64,000 nt of DNA from Odontesthes bonariensis (lineage: Eukaryota; Chordata; Actinopteri; Atheriniformes; Atherinopsidae), in the NCBI RefSeq assembly GCF_027942865.1, contig NC_134514.1:1382169-1446168 (forward strand). Direction: 5' to 3'. Below are positions 48,290 through 58,566 of the stretch, in pieces. The translations under genes and the position numbers were made by a program. Within the stretch, counting starts at the first letter, position 1. Each line of letters begins with the position of its first letter. The notes under the pieces were generated by a model. It had not been told where the DNA came from and ran no database searches. It saw only the letters and a list, made by a program, of their open reading frames with translations.

Positions 48290-49450
48290 TATTCAAAGGA
48301 GGAGGGAGAGAATAAAGAGAGGGAACAAAGAGAGTATTTCCAGTCCCTGGAAATAATCAGGCCAGTACCACCGCCTCGCCTCGCAGCTCTGGGAGTGGAG
48401 TGTGAGAGAAAGAGTACGCATCAGACAGAGCTGCGGGCGTGGCAGTGTTTCCTGGGGTGATCCAGGTCTCTGTAAGAGCAAGAAAGTTAAGGGAGAGCAT
48501 GGATGCATAGCCTGAGATAAACTCAGCCTTCTGCACAGCAGACTGGCAGCTCCACAGCCCCCCTGCCGCCACTTATGCAGCACGAGTGGAGAAAGAAGGA
48601 TAGATAAGGTTAGTGGGGTCCTCTGGGTCTGACCCTGCTTCTGCATGGTCGCCGACACCAAGAGGAAAGAACGGGAATGAAGCATATGGTTAGTCCAAAG
48701 ATGGCACTTTACAACAGTTGGTCGTCCAGGGTCACACCCAGATTCCTCGCGGTCCGGGTTGATGTCACCACGGAGTCATCCATGGTGATGGCCAGGTCTC
48801 TGAACGGGCAGCCCTTCCCCAGGCGAAAAACCAGCTCAGTCTCAGGTTGAGCTTAAGGTGGTGCATCAACATCCACCCCGAGATGTCTGCCAGGCACGCA
48901 GCAATGCCTCCACTTGGGTGTCAGAAGGGGGCAAAGACAGAATCAGCTGGGTGTTCTCTGCATAGCAGTGGTAGGAAAAGTTATGGGAGTGGATGACAGA
49001 ACCAAGAGGGAGAAAAGAAGAGGACCCTGGACCGAACCTTGCGGAACCCCAGTGGTGAACCCCGGTGGACAAGCACAGACAACCTTTGGGCCACAGCTCC
49101 TGGAAGCTGCATCTGCAATGTAAGTCATGAACATAGCCCAATTAGATTTCATGTCCCATACCTCCTACCTACCAGGGGAGGTATGGGACCTCCAGCTCAC
49201 TTCTTCATTGCCCACATGGGCATTGAAGTCCACCAGGAGAACAATGGAACCCCTAGGTATAACTACTCCAGTACACCAGCCAGAGACTCTAAGAAGGCTG
49301 GGTAATCTGAGCTGCTCTTTAGTGCGTACTCACAAACCACAGTCAGGACCTTCCCTCCTGCGAAGTGCAGTCACAATAAGGCAACCCTCTAGTTCCCTGG
49401 GGAGAAGTCCACACCTGCCAAAGGCCTCTCTACCTGGGCAACTCCAGGGA
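48290..49450 (-). pseudogene. Rearranged LINE endonuclease and RT fragments
   Basis: Minus-strand pieces: an endonuclease C-terminal motif VDFNAHVGN near 49240-49210; an RT motif TGVPQGSVQGPLLFSL near 49060-49010; a degraded catalytic box reading YAENTQL instead of YADDTQL near 48965; and an endonuclease N-terminal piece (LNFLALTETWITPGNTATPA) at about 48500-48430. The last lies downstream of the RT, out of normal order. At least two LINE copies are therefore joined. All are dead. Confidence 0.75.
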
Positions 49451-49584
49451 GAGAGGATGAAAGGGTATGAAAGAGTCTTCACGATAAAGTTTTGGGGACA
49501 AGCATGCTATTCACATTTGATGCTCTATACATGGGAAGAGGGACGGAAAGGTTGTCAAGATCAGCTGATAAATATATGTTTGGG

Positions 49585-49795
49585 ATCATGACGGTGGCTA
49601 GCAAAAAAAGCCATCACTAGGAAATGGATGAAGATGGAGCTTAAAAGGGAAGATTGTGTTGACGTAATGCACAATATTTATATGATGGAAAGGTTGACAT
49701 TTTTCATCAGATTAGAATCTGGCAAATTTAAGAATTACTGGAAAAATTGGTTGGACTTTGTTTCACCATTGAGGTCAGATTTTGTTGAATAAAAC
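49585..49795 (+). pseudogene. L1-type ORF2 C-terminal fragment
   Basis: The plus strand reads AKKAITRKWMKMELKR, then IYMMERLTFFIRLESGKFKN, ending at a TAA. This is the usual C-terminal end of fish L1/Tx1-type ORF2 proteins. About 65 residues remain. Confidence 0.65.
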
Positions 49796-49837
49796 CCTGG
49801 GGACAGGAGGAACCCTTACATAGCTACAGATTGTATA

Positions 49838-51046
49838 TTCAAGGTAAACACAAGAAACTTGTGCTAAAGAAAAAAAATAAAAGGACCAGACGACCAGGAT
49901 CAGTGAGTAATTCCCTGTACTCCCTATAATATAGACCAGTGAGCAGTGCTGACCAACATATCATTGGGGTCATCAGGTGGGGACCTCCTTTCATCAGTGT
50001 TTCCTCTAGTTGGGCCCACGACACCTCCAGGAGGCTAGACAATGACCACTGGCGTCCCAGAGTCACCCCCCTAATGCCAGCCATCACTGCTCCTCACACC
50101 ACAACAACCATCTTTTACAGCCACAAGCTACCTCAGCCTCTCACCAACTGCACAGCGGGGTGGGGATGCAAACCCTGGTTCAGGTAGGGGGAGAAATAAA
50201 AGCGGTAAGATAAGCAGGAATGGGATTCAAACCCTGGTTCGGGTAGGGGGTAATGAAAGTATAGAAGGTGCCAGAGGTGGAGCCAGGACAAGACACACTG
50301 GCAGACACACTAGCAGATTCAACAAACAAACTCACCTAAACAGTCCTATAATCAGCAAAAATGCCAGCAAAACTAAGCTATACAACTCACTCAAAGCCAA
50401 CTCACCCAAAATGGCCGCCTGATTTCAAAAGGCTCACATGGGCCACACCCTCCACTTAAATATCCTGAATTTCTTCTTTGCTTCTTCCAAGAGTCTGTTT
50501 ACCCTAAGTGCTCCCCCTGCTGGGCCCCCAGCTGCTATTGCTTCTTCTTATCCAAATCCACTGACTGGATTTTACTGCTTTATCTGACAGTTCTTTCACT
50601 ATTTTCCTCACACTATGTCCACTTACACCCAGCTCCCTCAACAATGAGACAACAGACTTTGCAACAAATCCTCTACATCCTACTTCCACTGGACAGATTC
50701 TAACTTTCCATCCTCGCTGCTCTGCTTCTGCCCCCAACTCAAAATATCTAAGCTTTTTCCTTTCATGTGCTTCTACTATTAACTCCTCCCAAGGAACAGT
50801 CAGCTCTATGAAACAGACTCTCATTCTACTCCTAGACCACAAGACTATATCAGGCCTTAGATTTGTAGAGGCCATCTCCTGAGGAACAACAAGCCTATCT
50901 CCTAAATCTACCTGCATCTCCCAATCACAAGCATCCTCCAAGCTGCCGTGCCTCCTTATCGTCTTATTAACTTTCTCCCCCTCTTGAACAAACTGAATTG
51001 CCACTCTCTTCACCTTAGACCCTCCTAAGTTTACCTGCCCATACAT
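49838..51046 (-). mobile_element. RLE-type LINE (R2/HERO-like), 3' part
   Basis: Contains the endonuclease frame (51046-50504) and about 660 bp of 3' sequence. The 3' sequence includes repeated AACCAGGGTTTGAATCCCAT words and ends near AAGGTAAACACAAGAAACTTG. A shorter copy of its 3' end lies inverted at 52979-53800, on the other side of OR copy 3. Confidence 0.75.
50504..51046 (-). CDS. Restriction-like endonuclease domain of a non-LTR retrotransposon
   Basis: 180 codons without interruption. The fold is that of the C-terminal PD-(D/E)xK nuclease found in R2, NeSL and HERO LINEs. It cuts the target DNA to prime reverse transcription. Visible residues: RPD at 64-66, FIELTVPWE at 79-87 (E81), the ERKKLRYFEL helix, and PVEVGCRGFVAKS further on, followed by the usual QWIWIRRSNSSWG ending. 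The upstream RT and zinc-finger parts are missing, so this is a 5'-truncated element. The first ATG at 51046 is simply the first in frame. Its openness may reflect youth. Domestication is possible but unsupported. Confidence 0.7.
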   Translation of the reverse strand: MYGQVNLGGSKVKRVAIQFVQEGEKVNKTIRRHGSLEDACDWEMQVDLGDRLVVPQEMASTNLRPDIVLWSRSRMRVCFIELTVPWEELIVEAHERKKLRYFELGAEAEQRGWKVRICPVEVGCRGFVAKSVVSLLRELGVSGHSVRKIVKELSDKAVKSSQWIWIRRSNSSWGPSRGST

Positions 51047-51230
51047 GCATGTTACTTATTTTTTCTCTTCACGTTAGAAGCTTAACTCCTTAGTTTTTAT
51101 TTATTTGTGTGTTAGTACTTTCACTCCAAACTATAGAATACCATTAATATCCAACATCCAGAACTATTTAACTTAAGAAATATGAACTCTGTGTGAGTCT
51201 TGGAGTAGGTTCACACATTGTCATTAATTA

Positions 51231-51333
51231 CAATTAATTGAATTCCAATTGGCTTGTTTTGGACTTTATTATATGAGTGCCTTGAGATGATATTTGTTGT
51301 ATTTGCCGCTATATAAATAAAAATTTATTTAAT
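51231..51333 (+). repeat. LINE 3' tail
   Basis: GAATTCCAATTGGCTTG, GTGCCTTGAGATGATATTTG and CGCTATATAAATAAAAAT: the same family as 5269-5393. Confidence 0.75.
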
Positions 51334-51334
51334 T

Positions 51335-51434
51335 GTCATTATTTCTTTCCATCAATGAAAGTCAGGGCAGTTTGAAATAACTCGGCACAGAAGATGACAC
51401 GAAGCTTTTGAATTTTAATGCCCAAGTTCTTGTT
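51335..51434 (+). repeat. Duplicated 3' flank of OR copy 3
   Basis: GTCATTATTTC to about CCAAGTTC. It recurs at 60517-60611 with a handful of changes and lies just beyond the stop codon of OR copy 3 on the minus strand. Confidence 0.8.
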
Positions 51435-51552
51435 TCCCATTCATACTCCACTCTCTCTGAAGTTTAGTAAAAGTTTCTTTTCAGTTGAAAAATATATTTC
51501 CTGATTATCTGTAGAAATCATTTCTGACACGAGTGAAGTCAAAGACAAACAT

Positions 51553-52524
51553 TTAATTCATTATCTGTCTTTCCTCATCCTGAACTCCACATTTGCCAGC
51601 AAAGCTCAGAAGTAGACTTTTACATAACTGACGTATTTTGGACATGTTCAGTCCATACAGAACAGGGTTAAACAGTGGCTGACAAGTAAGGAAGTAAGAT
51701 GATAAAAATATTCTGAATATGTTTGGAACACTGTTCATGTTGAATCTGCTCTGTAATACTTCAAAGCAAACTCCAAAAGAGAAGTTGAGCAGAGAAGCCA
51801 GGTGAGGTGTGCAGGTACTGACAGCTTTCTGTCTCGTCTGTTTGGATCCAGAAAAACAGACTTTAAGGATCTGAACATAAGTGTAGAGAATTATAAACAC
51901 TGGAACACAGACTGTGAAAGAAGCAGCAACATACTCATAGATATCATTGACTGTGGTGTCATAACAGGCCAGTTTTATGATGGAGTGGTTGCCACAGTAC
52001 ACTTTATTAATGATGTTCCCACACAGCTGCAGAGAAGCACTTAAAGATGTTGTGACACAAACAAATAAAATAGAACTAAACCATATGATACCGATAAGAA
52101 AAACTACCTTGTTAGATGTCATCAGTGTGTGGTACTGCAGAGGATAACAGATGGCAAGATATCTGTCGTAAGACATGACAGCTAAGTTAAAAAATTCAAC
52201 ACTTGCATAGCTGTAAATACAGAAGATCTGCAGGAAACAAAGAGGAGCAGAAACAGTGTGAACGTCAGAGAGGATCTGATTCAGCAGGAATGGAAACAAC
52301 CCTGAACTACCATACAGCTCATTTACAAACAGGCTGCACAGGAACATGTACATGGGTTTATGTAAGCTCCTGTTCACACCGATAACCACGATGAGCAGAA
52401 CATTAGAACCAACTATTATAAGATACAAAGACGTGAGGATCATGAAGAAAAAGTATGTGAACACATCTTTGTTAAGGTAAGAACTTAATGTGAAATTTAA
52501 AACTTGTGTAGAATTAATTTTCAT
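51553..52524 (-). CDS. Odorant receptor (class A GPCR), OR copy 3
   Basis: An intact 323-residue receptor, same subfamily as the other two. The start is the ATG at 52524 (MKINSTQVLNF). The open frame runs further to 52575, but its first codon is TTG, and a strong splice acceptor (TTTCTTTGCAG, AG at 52538-52537) sits 12 nt before the chosen ATG. The preceding region is therefore likely intron. Sequons at N4 and N10; GSN in TM1; LHKPMY in loop 1 (K where the sisters have E); SYDRYLAIC; KAVSTCTPHL; PLFNPVLY in TM7; longer charged C-tail (GVQDEERQIMN). Codon use is AT-rich like OR copy 1. It is flanked by inverted RLE-LINE pieces. Ligand unknown. Confidence 0.96.
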   Translation of the reverse strand: MKINSTQVLNFTLSSYLNKDVFTYFFFMILTSLYLIIVGSNVLLIVVIGVNRSLHKPMYMFLCSLFVNELYGSSGLFPFLLNQILSDVHTVSAPLCFLQIFCIYSYASVEFFNLAVMSYDRYLAICYPLQYHTLMTSNKVVFLIGIIWFSSILFVCVTTSLSASLQLCGNIINKVYCGNHSIIKLACYDTTVNDIYEYVAASFTVCVPVFIILYTYVQILKVCFSGSKQTRQKAVSTCTPHLASLLNFSFGVCFEVLQSRFNMNSVPNIFRIFLSSYFLTCQPLFNPVLYGLNMSKIRQLCKSLLLSFAGKCGVQDEERQIMN

Positions 52525-52533
52525 CCTTATCTT

Positions 52534-52551
52534 AACCTGCAAAGAAATCAT
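52534..52551 (-). promoter_or_regulatory. Probable 3' splice site of OR copy 3 leader intron
   Basis: Read on the minus strand: ATGATTTCTTTGCAG then GTTAAGATAAGG before the ATG. It has a pyrimidine run and a CAG. Many vertebrate OR genes have a 5'-untranslated intron placed just like this. No donor was assigned. Confidence 0.55.
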
Positions 52552-52771
52552 AAATCTGTTAAATGCATTAATCAATGTTCATTTCCACATATGATTGAAA
52601 AGTTAAACTTGTTTTCAGCTAATTATAGAGATGAACCTTCAACAACACAAACAGCATATATTAACATCAAAGAAAATCATAATCAAATTGTTAAATGAGA
52701 CGTCAAACAGTAGCAGTGAGTCAAAGTGTGAATCAGCCTAACTGAGCAGAGAGCTGCTGCTGCTGCTTCTC

Positions 52772-52978
52772 TTAAAGAGTCGACACAGAGACGTTGTGAC
52801 GTATGAGGTCAGTCTGATGCTGTGGGCGTATCACAATATACATTATACACCACACAGCAGAAACAACTGTATTAATCCACCAGAGACAGTTTCTGTGGAG
52901 TCGCATAACCAAGAAACAGACGACTGATCACTGGACTCATTGTGACTGTCATGATGTTTTACAAACACACTCTGTTTT
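52772..52978 (-). promoter_or_regulatory. Conserved upstream block of OR copy 3
   Basis: About 207 bp lying 5' of the receptor. It is duplicated with only a few changes at 61906-62113. It includes ACACAGAGACGTTGTGACGT and TCACAATATACATTATACAC. It may hold the promoter or first exon. No defined factor sites are claimed beyond a TGACGT half-CRE. Confidence 0.5.
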
Positions 52979-53800
52979 TTTAAGTGGACAGAGTGTGAGG
53001 AAAATAGTGAAGGAAGTGTCAGATGAGGCAGTAAAGTCCAGTCAGTGGATTTGGATTAGAAGAAGCAATAGCAGCTGGGGACCCAGCAGGGGGGGCACTT
53101 AGGGTAAACAAAGTCTTGGAAGAAGCAAAGAAGAAGTTCAAGATATTTATGTGGAGGGTGGGGCCCATGTGAGCCTTTTGAAACCAGGCGGCCATTTTGG
53201 GTGAGTTGGCCTGTATGGCTTTGTTTCTGCTGGTATTTATAGGGACTGTAGGACTGTTTAGGTGAGTTTGTCTGCTGAATCTGCTAGTGTGTCTTGTCCT
53301 GTCTCCACCTCTGGCACCCTCTATACTTTCATTACACCCTACCAGAACCAGGGTTTGAATCCCATTCCTACTTATCTTTAGCTCTTCTTTTTCTACCCCT
53401 TACCCGAACCAGGGTTTGAATCCCATTTCTACTTATCTTTACCTCTTTTATTTCTACCCCCTACTTGAACCAGGGTTTGTATCCCCACCTCGCTGTGACT
53501 GGTGTGCAGGCTTGGGTAGCTTGTGGCTGTAAAAAAAAAAAAGATGGTTGTTGTGGTGTGAGGAGCAGTGATGGCTGGCATTAGGGGAGTGACTCTGGGA
53601 CGCCAGTGATCACTCTCTAGCCTCCTGGAGGTGTCGTGAGCCCAACTAGAGGAAACACTGTTGATAGGAGGTTCCCACCTGATGACCCCAATGACATGTT
53701 GGTCAGCACTGCTCACTGATCTATATCATAGGGAATTATTCACTGAGTCTGGTCCATTTTTTCTTTAGAACAAGTTTCTTGTGTTTACCTTGAATGAATT
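52979..53800 (+). mobile_element. RLE-type LINE 3' fragment, inverted partner
   Basis: Starts with the last codons of the endonuclease (GTGGATTTGGATTAGAAGAAGC) and follows the same 3' sequence as 50620-49838, but on the plus strand. The paralogous site at 62113-62115 (CTCTGTTTT then ACCGTATTATGG) lacks it, so this is an insertion of about 820 bp. Confidence 0.8.
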
Positions 53801-54121
53801 ACTGTATTATGGCCTTCAGAATCTTCTCCAAATGACAAAAGGTAATTCTTTACGATGATTATCACAGTCGGTAGGACTGGTACCCGTCAAGGTTACGATC
53901 TACCTTCTCTCACCCGAAGGTAGATGGGACAGGCCCCCATGACCCGTAATAATATAAAGCATGTAGGAAATGTGAAACAATTAATCAGCAAGTACATTCT
54001 TAAGTATAGTTTATGGGCATCACTTGTTTACTGCAGGTTGGTTCATTACAAAAGATATAATGGTAAACAAAGTTCATGGTTTAAAATATACTTCATATTG
54101 GGGGTCTCGGTTGCTCATTAA

Positions 54122-54721
54122 AGCTGCAGTCTGCAGGATTTGTTGTTGTCATACGTAAAGTCCTAATTTTTGGCATGTTAAGAGTTTACATGATCTATCA
54201 GAACGCTTGAAGTTGAAAACGGTGACCTCTGTAGTCGCAAAATGCAAGAAATGCTTATTTTTTAACCGAAAAAAAAAAGTTATTCAACTTCCTGTCCCGC
54301 CCCATCAAAACACATGAGAACTCGTGCACGTCTACCTGCACGCCAGATGCGCGTACACGACTCCTCATTCATCAACTCACCTGTCATTTGCGATCATGGA
54401 AGACACAGTAAGTAGACTAGCCCGTAATGAAGTTCAATAGTCCAGATAAATCAGCGTGGGGACGAGCCTACCTTGTATCGCGCGTGCACAATCGGTGATT
54501 GACAGGCAGCAGAGCCCAGCTCGTAACCTGATTGGTTACCTTTTATCGGTCCGGTCTGCAATTTTGTAAACAAACCTGCTGGCTTTGGAGGGACCTAGCG
54601 GGACAAATAGGGGACCTAGAGAATTCATTTTTTTATTGTATTGGGGTATTTAATGTACTACTTTCAGAATCCCCGGACAGTTCCAGGCATTATGCTTGAA
54701 AAAGAGTTGCAGACTGCAGCT
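54122..54721. mobile_element. Kolobok-like MITE 1
   Basis: 600 bp. Ends AGCTGCAGTCTGCAGG and, reversed, AGCTGCAGTCTGCAAC. TTAA lies at both sides (54118-54121, 54722-54725). AG-starting ends with TTAA targets suggest Kolobok. The paralogous copy at 62433-62440 is empty (CATTAAAGCAAAA). No transposase. Confidence 0.82.
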
Positions 54722-54725
54722 TTAA

Positions 54726-55262
54726 AGGTAGGGTAGGGGATCTTTTTCTGGAACATTTTTTTACATATTGCTTGAAATACTCTTCACACCCCCATTGCAA
54801 CCAATTAATTAAAAGTTTTGACACAAATATGAAAAGTTTTAGTGGCCTCTAGAACGTACAATCTAGGAAAAACACTATCCAATCATTGTGAACGGACCGT
54901 TCACAATGATTGGATTTTGATGCCGTCTATCAAACTGCAATCTGCTCCTCCCTCCCCCTCCTTCCCCCTGTGCGCGTACCCTGCTCCGTGAACGAATTAC
55001 GCCCAGAAGCTTGGCAGGAAGCTAAACTAGAGCCAGCTTGGCTAGCACCTAGCATTATTAAACGTATAGTTATACTAAATACAGCAACGATCGATGCTTG
55101 CTGTCAGAACAGCGCTCGTGCACATTTGTGCTCGTGCGCGTTCATGTACTCTAGAGGCGTGCCTTCGGGGGGAACGTGAAGAAAAGGTTTGGGACTTTTT
55201 ACCTGTGTATTTTCAAAATGCAGCTTCGATGGACTCAAAATCCAGGATCTCCTACCCTATCT
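54726..55262. mobile_element. Kolobok-like MITE 2
   Basis: 537 bp directly after MITE 1, sharing its right TTAA. Ends AGGTAGGGTAGGGGATC and, reversed, AGATAGGGTAGGAGATC; right TTAA at 55263-55266. Contains the perfect palindrome 54877-54915. A short open frame inside (54910-55179) has no recognisable domain. Confidence 0.82.
54877..54915. repeat. Perfect 39-bp palindrome in MITE 2
   Basis: Two 19-bp arms (ATCCAATCATTGTGAACGG and its complement) around a single A. Confidence 0.95.
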
Positions 55263-55269
55263 TTAAAGC

Positions 55270-56404
55270 AAAACAAACTATTTCAGAGACTTGAACATAT
55301 TATGTGATTAAAGGAACTGCTTTAGGCTGGTTTAAGTCATATTTATCTGATAGATTTCAGTTTGTTCTTGTAAATGAAGAACCTTCCTCACACACCAGAG
55401 TAAGTCATGGAGTTCCCCAGGGTTCTGTGCTTGGACCGATTCTTTTCACTTTATACATGCTTCCATTAGGTAACGTTATTAGACAGCATGACATAAAGCT
55501 CCGTTGCTATGCTGATGATACTCAGCTTTACTTATCTATAAAACCAGATGAACCCAATAGGTTGGTCAGACTACAAACAGGTCTTAACACATTGAATACC
55601 GGCGTTTTTTACAGAATTATGACGTAGAATCCCAGCGTTCTAAACCATTTTTTTTTACGTTTTTTGTACAGTCACAGCATATTATCTGATAGGGCCACTG
55701 AAACATGTTATGGCTCGTTTGAAAGCTGAGACTTTAAACTCTTTGTGGGTCAAAACTGCGTGTCTCTAGGTGCCGCCATTAGCGAGCTATTCTTAGCTAA
55801 ACCAAGGCGGGTATCCACCAAAATCAACAACAAACTGAGATATCGGGGCTTTTGTGAAACGTGCGCTCTTTCAGCCTGTCGCACTTTAGATACTTACACA
55901 TCCGGGTCAGAGGATTTGCGTCGTGTCGCATGTTGCAAAGCTAACCAGTTCATAAGACCGCCTCCTTAGACTTGTCGCGTGTCTTCTTCTCCTTCTTGTT
56001 GTCTGTTTATGTTACTTTACCGCCAGCCTCTGGAAACCGACACGTGCGATTGGACAAAATGCGGAAATGCACAACAATCAATGCAGCGTTATCAAAATTG
56101 TTCTTGAGTTGACGCGAAGCCATTGGCGTAATGATCAAAATGTCCAGATGATGACACCAGTTTTTGACTGCCATCTATGTCAGTTATGTTCATCACATAA
56201 TTACAAAAATCACACAGAATGTGCATTAGAATGTATAGATTCAGAATCCATAAAAAAAAAACGTAAAAACGTATTTTTACCATGTGGGAGCCAACGTGGG
56301 CAGTAAAAAGGTAGTTTTACGTGACTTGGGAGTCAATGTCTTAAAGACATAAAGACCTGGATGACTCAGAACGGTCTGCTTCTAAACTCAGACAAACTGA
56401 AGTT
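55270..56404 (+). pseudogene. L2-like LINE RT fragment, copy A
   Basis: Reads LGWFKSYLSDRFQFVLVNEE, HGVPQGSVLGPILFTLYML and the catalytic CYADDTQLYL box (about 55500-55540). It is interrupted by a TTAA element (55588-56340) and resumes with KDIKTWMTQNGLLLNSDKLK before being cut by an inverted L2 end. Truncated on both sides. Confidence 0.88.
55588..56340. mobile_element. TTAA-target TIR element
   Basis: 753 bp with TTAA at 55584-55587 and 56341-56344. Ends CACATTGAATACC and, reversed, GACATTGACTCCC (10 of 13). The paralogous RT at about 62750 is uninterrupted (GTCTTAAAGACATAAAG), confirming an insertion. A piggyBac- or Kolobok-like class is likely; no transposase. Confidence 0.75.
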
Positions 56405-56963
56405 GTTATGTTTATGCATTTAGCAGATGCTTTTACCCAAAGCAACTGACAAACGAGGATATATAAGATTATAGCTAACATCAAAGAAACCACTAGTCAG
56501 ACTCTGTCAGAGGTGACAGAGGGGACAGTATGGAGATAGAGTGCAGGTATAGAGACAAGTAGAGGATAGCAGATGCCCTCTGAAGAGCTGGGTCTTCAAG
56601 AGATTTTTGAAGATTTTCAGGGACGCCCCTGTTCTGGTGGCGCTCGGTAGGTCATTCCACCATCGTGGAACGACACATGAGACGAGTCTGGATTGTCTTA
56701 AGCGTGGTGTAGGCACTGCTAGATGACAATTATCTGACGACCAGAGTGACCGAGTCCTGATGTAAGCCTTTGCGAGAGCATTCAGGTAGATGGGAGCCGT
56801 TCCATTCAGGACTCTGTAGGCTAACATCAGGGACTTGAATCTGATGCGGGCGGCTGAGGGTAGCCAGTGGAGCTCAATGAACAGAGGGGTGATGTGTGCT
56901 CTGTTAGACCAGACCTCAGAAGTTAGACGGACCTCGTCCACCTCCGGGGCCTTGCCACCGAGG
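56405..56963 (-). pseudogene. L2-like LINE 3' end, copy A
   Basis: Minus strand: AHITPLFIELHWLPSAARIR, FKSLMLAYRVLNGTAPIYLN, RWWNDLPSATR, then the tail (on plus GCATTTAGCAGATGCTTTTA and CAAAGC). The same inverted junction with an RT fragment recurs at 62817, showing that the pair was duplicated together. Confidence 0.87.
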
Positions 56964-57850
56964 AGCTTTTTTTTTTTTTTTTTTTTTAAATTGTGTTTAT
57001 TGATTTTTCAAAATATTTAACATAAAAGTCTCAAAAATGTTCTCATTTGACAATTCAAATCATACAAACATGGTATAACAAATAAAGAAAATGTCCCAAT
57101 CCCTCCCTCCCTCCCATTGTAGGACTACAGATTGTAGAATATATTCATACAAGACATATAAAATAAAGTGAAATAATAATAGTAGTAATAATAATAATAC
57201 TGTCACCATCATTAACAATGATAGGAATAATAATAGTTATCATAATCATTATCATCATTTATAGAGAAAAAAAAAACATGCACACAAAAAAAGAGATAGA
57301 GGTGTGTGTGTTTTGAGGTGCTGCTGCTCTGTTACCTTAATTTCCTCAATCACTCAATCATAAAATAGAGAGGATCAGTGTATTATTACTCTACATCAAG
57401 AGGTTCTTGTAGTGAGTCGTAATAGTCTCAAAAAGGCCTCCAGGTTTTAACAAAAGTTTGTGTAGACCCTTTGATTGTATACTTAATGCGCTCCAACTTC
57501 AGAAAGTACAACACCTCCTTGATCCAATTTGTAAAGGAGGGGGGAGCCTGTTGCTTCTATCTCAAAAGAATCAAACGCCTCGCAAGAAGTGTAGAGAAAG
57601 CTATGATTACGTAGGCTTTGCTTGGTAAACGGTCTCTGCATTTCTCAGGTATTAATCCAAAAACAGCACCAATAGGGTTGGGATTAAACTGCATGCCAAA
57701 CATCTCACTAAACACTTTGAAAATACCTTGCCAGAAAGAAGAAAGTTTTGGGCATAGCCAAAACCAAGGGAGTAACTTTGATTTTGACATTGGTGGGGAC
57801 ACAAAAGTGCTCCACGACAGTTTTTTTTTTTTGCATTACCAATCATAAGT
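56964..57850 (-). pseudogene. L1-type LINE 3' end with poly-A
   Basis: On plus it begins with about 20 T (the reversed poly-A) followed by a reversed AATAAA. Minus-strand 57802-57557 reads FWLCPKLSSFWQGIFKVFSE, then PSKAYVIIAFSTLLARRLIL, the C-terminal region of fish L1-type ORF2. It is 5'-truncated. Confidence 0.72.
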
Positions 57851-57885
57851 TAATGGCATGCAGATGCTATATGTTAATGAGCCAT

Positions 57886-58078
57886 CCTAATGTTCAGGGA
57901 GTTAGTCTTTAAATCACAGGGTTGCAGGCTCAAATCCCACGAGTAGGCTGCCTCTGTTTACACCTGGAGTGACCTTGAGCAAAACAACTAACCCAACATT
58001 GCTCCAGAGACTGCAACCAATAATGTGTTCTTATAAGTCGCTTTGGATAAAAAAAAGTCAGCTAAGTGTTATGTTATG
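57886..58078 (+). repeat. tRNA-derived SINE with L2-type tail
   Basis: Carries a B-box-like GGTTGCAGGCTCAAATCCCA, a body with CCTTGAGCAAAACAACTAACC, and a tail TAAGTCGCTTTGGATAAAA shared with L2 LINEs. The A box is less clear. Small insertions indicate an old copy. Confidence 0.72.
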
Positions 58079-58475
58079 TAACTCATATAATGCAGGATAT
58101 CTGCACATTTTTTATCAACAAATTTAATGACTTTTAATACCTTTTAAGACCTCTAAGAATAAAAATGAAGACCATTACCACGGCAAAAATATATATAAAA
58201 ACTACGCTCTAGGCTGTTCGGTGTTGAAAAAAAGTCCAGTGTGAAATGTGTGCTTCAGTGATACTGAATCAGTGTGTCAACATGAGCGCATAAGATTTGA
58301 ACGCACAAGGCAACACCACACACTACAGGACAATCGTGCCCAATTGTCACACCTCAGAGAAGGAGTGTGTTTTCGCTCCATTTGTCTGTCTGTTTGTCTG
58401 AGGCTCTGAGCAAAATAAATCCATGATTGAACCTAATTTTCGAGTTATGTCTACTGTGCTTTTACAACTAGCAAA
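58079..58475. other. AT-rich gap, no gene
   Basis: No coding frame or known repeat recognised between the SINE and the duplicated 87-bp word. Confidence 0.45.
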
Positions 58476-58562
58476 ACGAAAGAAAGAAGGGCTGCAGGAG
58501 CTGCTGAGATTCTGAGAATTGGATGAATTAAAATGGGGATTTGAGGTCTTTGAGCCCCGACA
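58476..58562 (+). repeat. 87-bp direct repeat, copy 1
   Basis: From AACGAAAGAAAGAAGGGCTG to TTTGAGCCCCGAC. It recurs at 59528-59615, so it brackets the unclassified repeat at 58567-59250. Confidence 0.85.
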
Positions 58563-58566
58563 TCAC

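Noticed and set aside
52525..52575. A longer N-terminus for OR copy 3
   Set aside because: The first codon is TTG, and a splice acceptor lies between it and the ATG at 52524.
54910..55294. Short cysteine-containing frames
   Set aside because: They lie wholly within MITE 2, have no domain and are absent from the duplicated locus.
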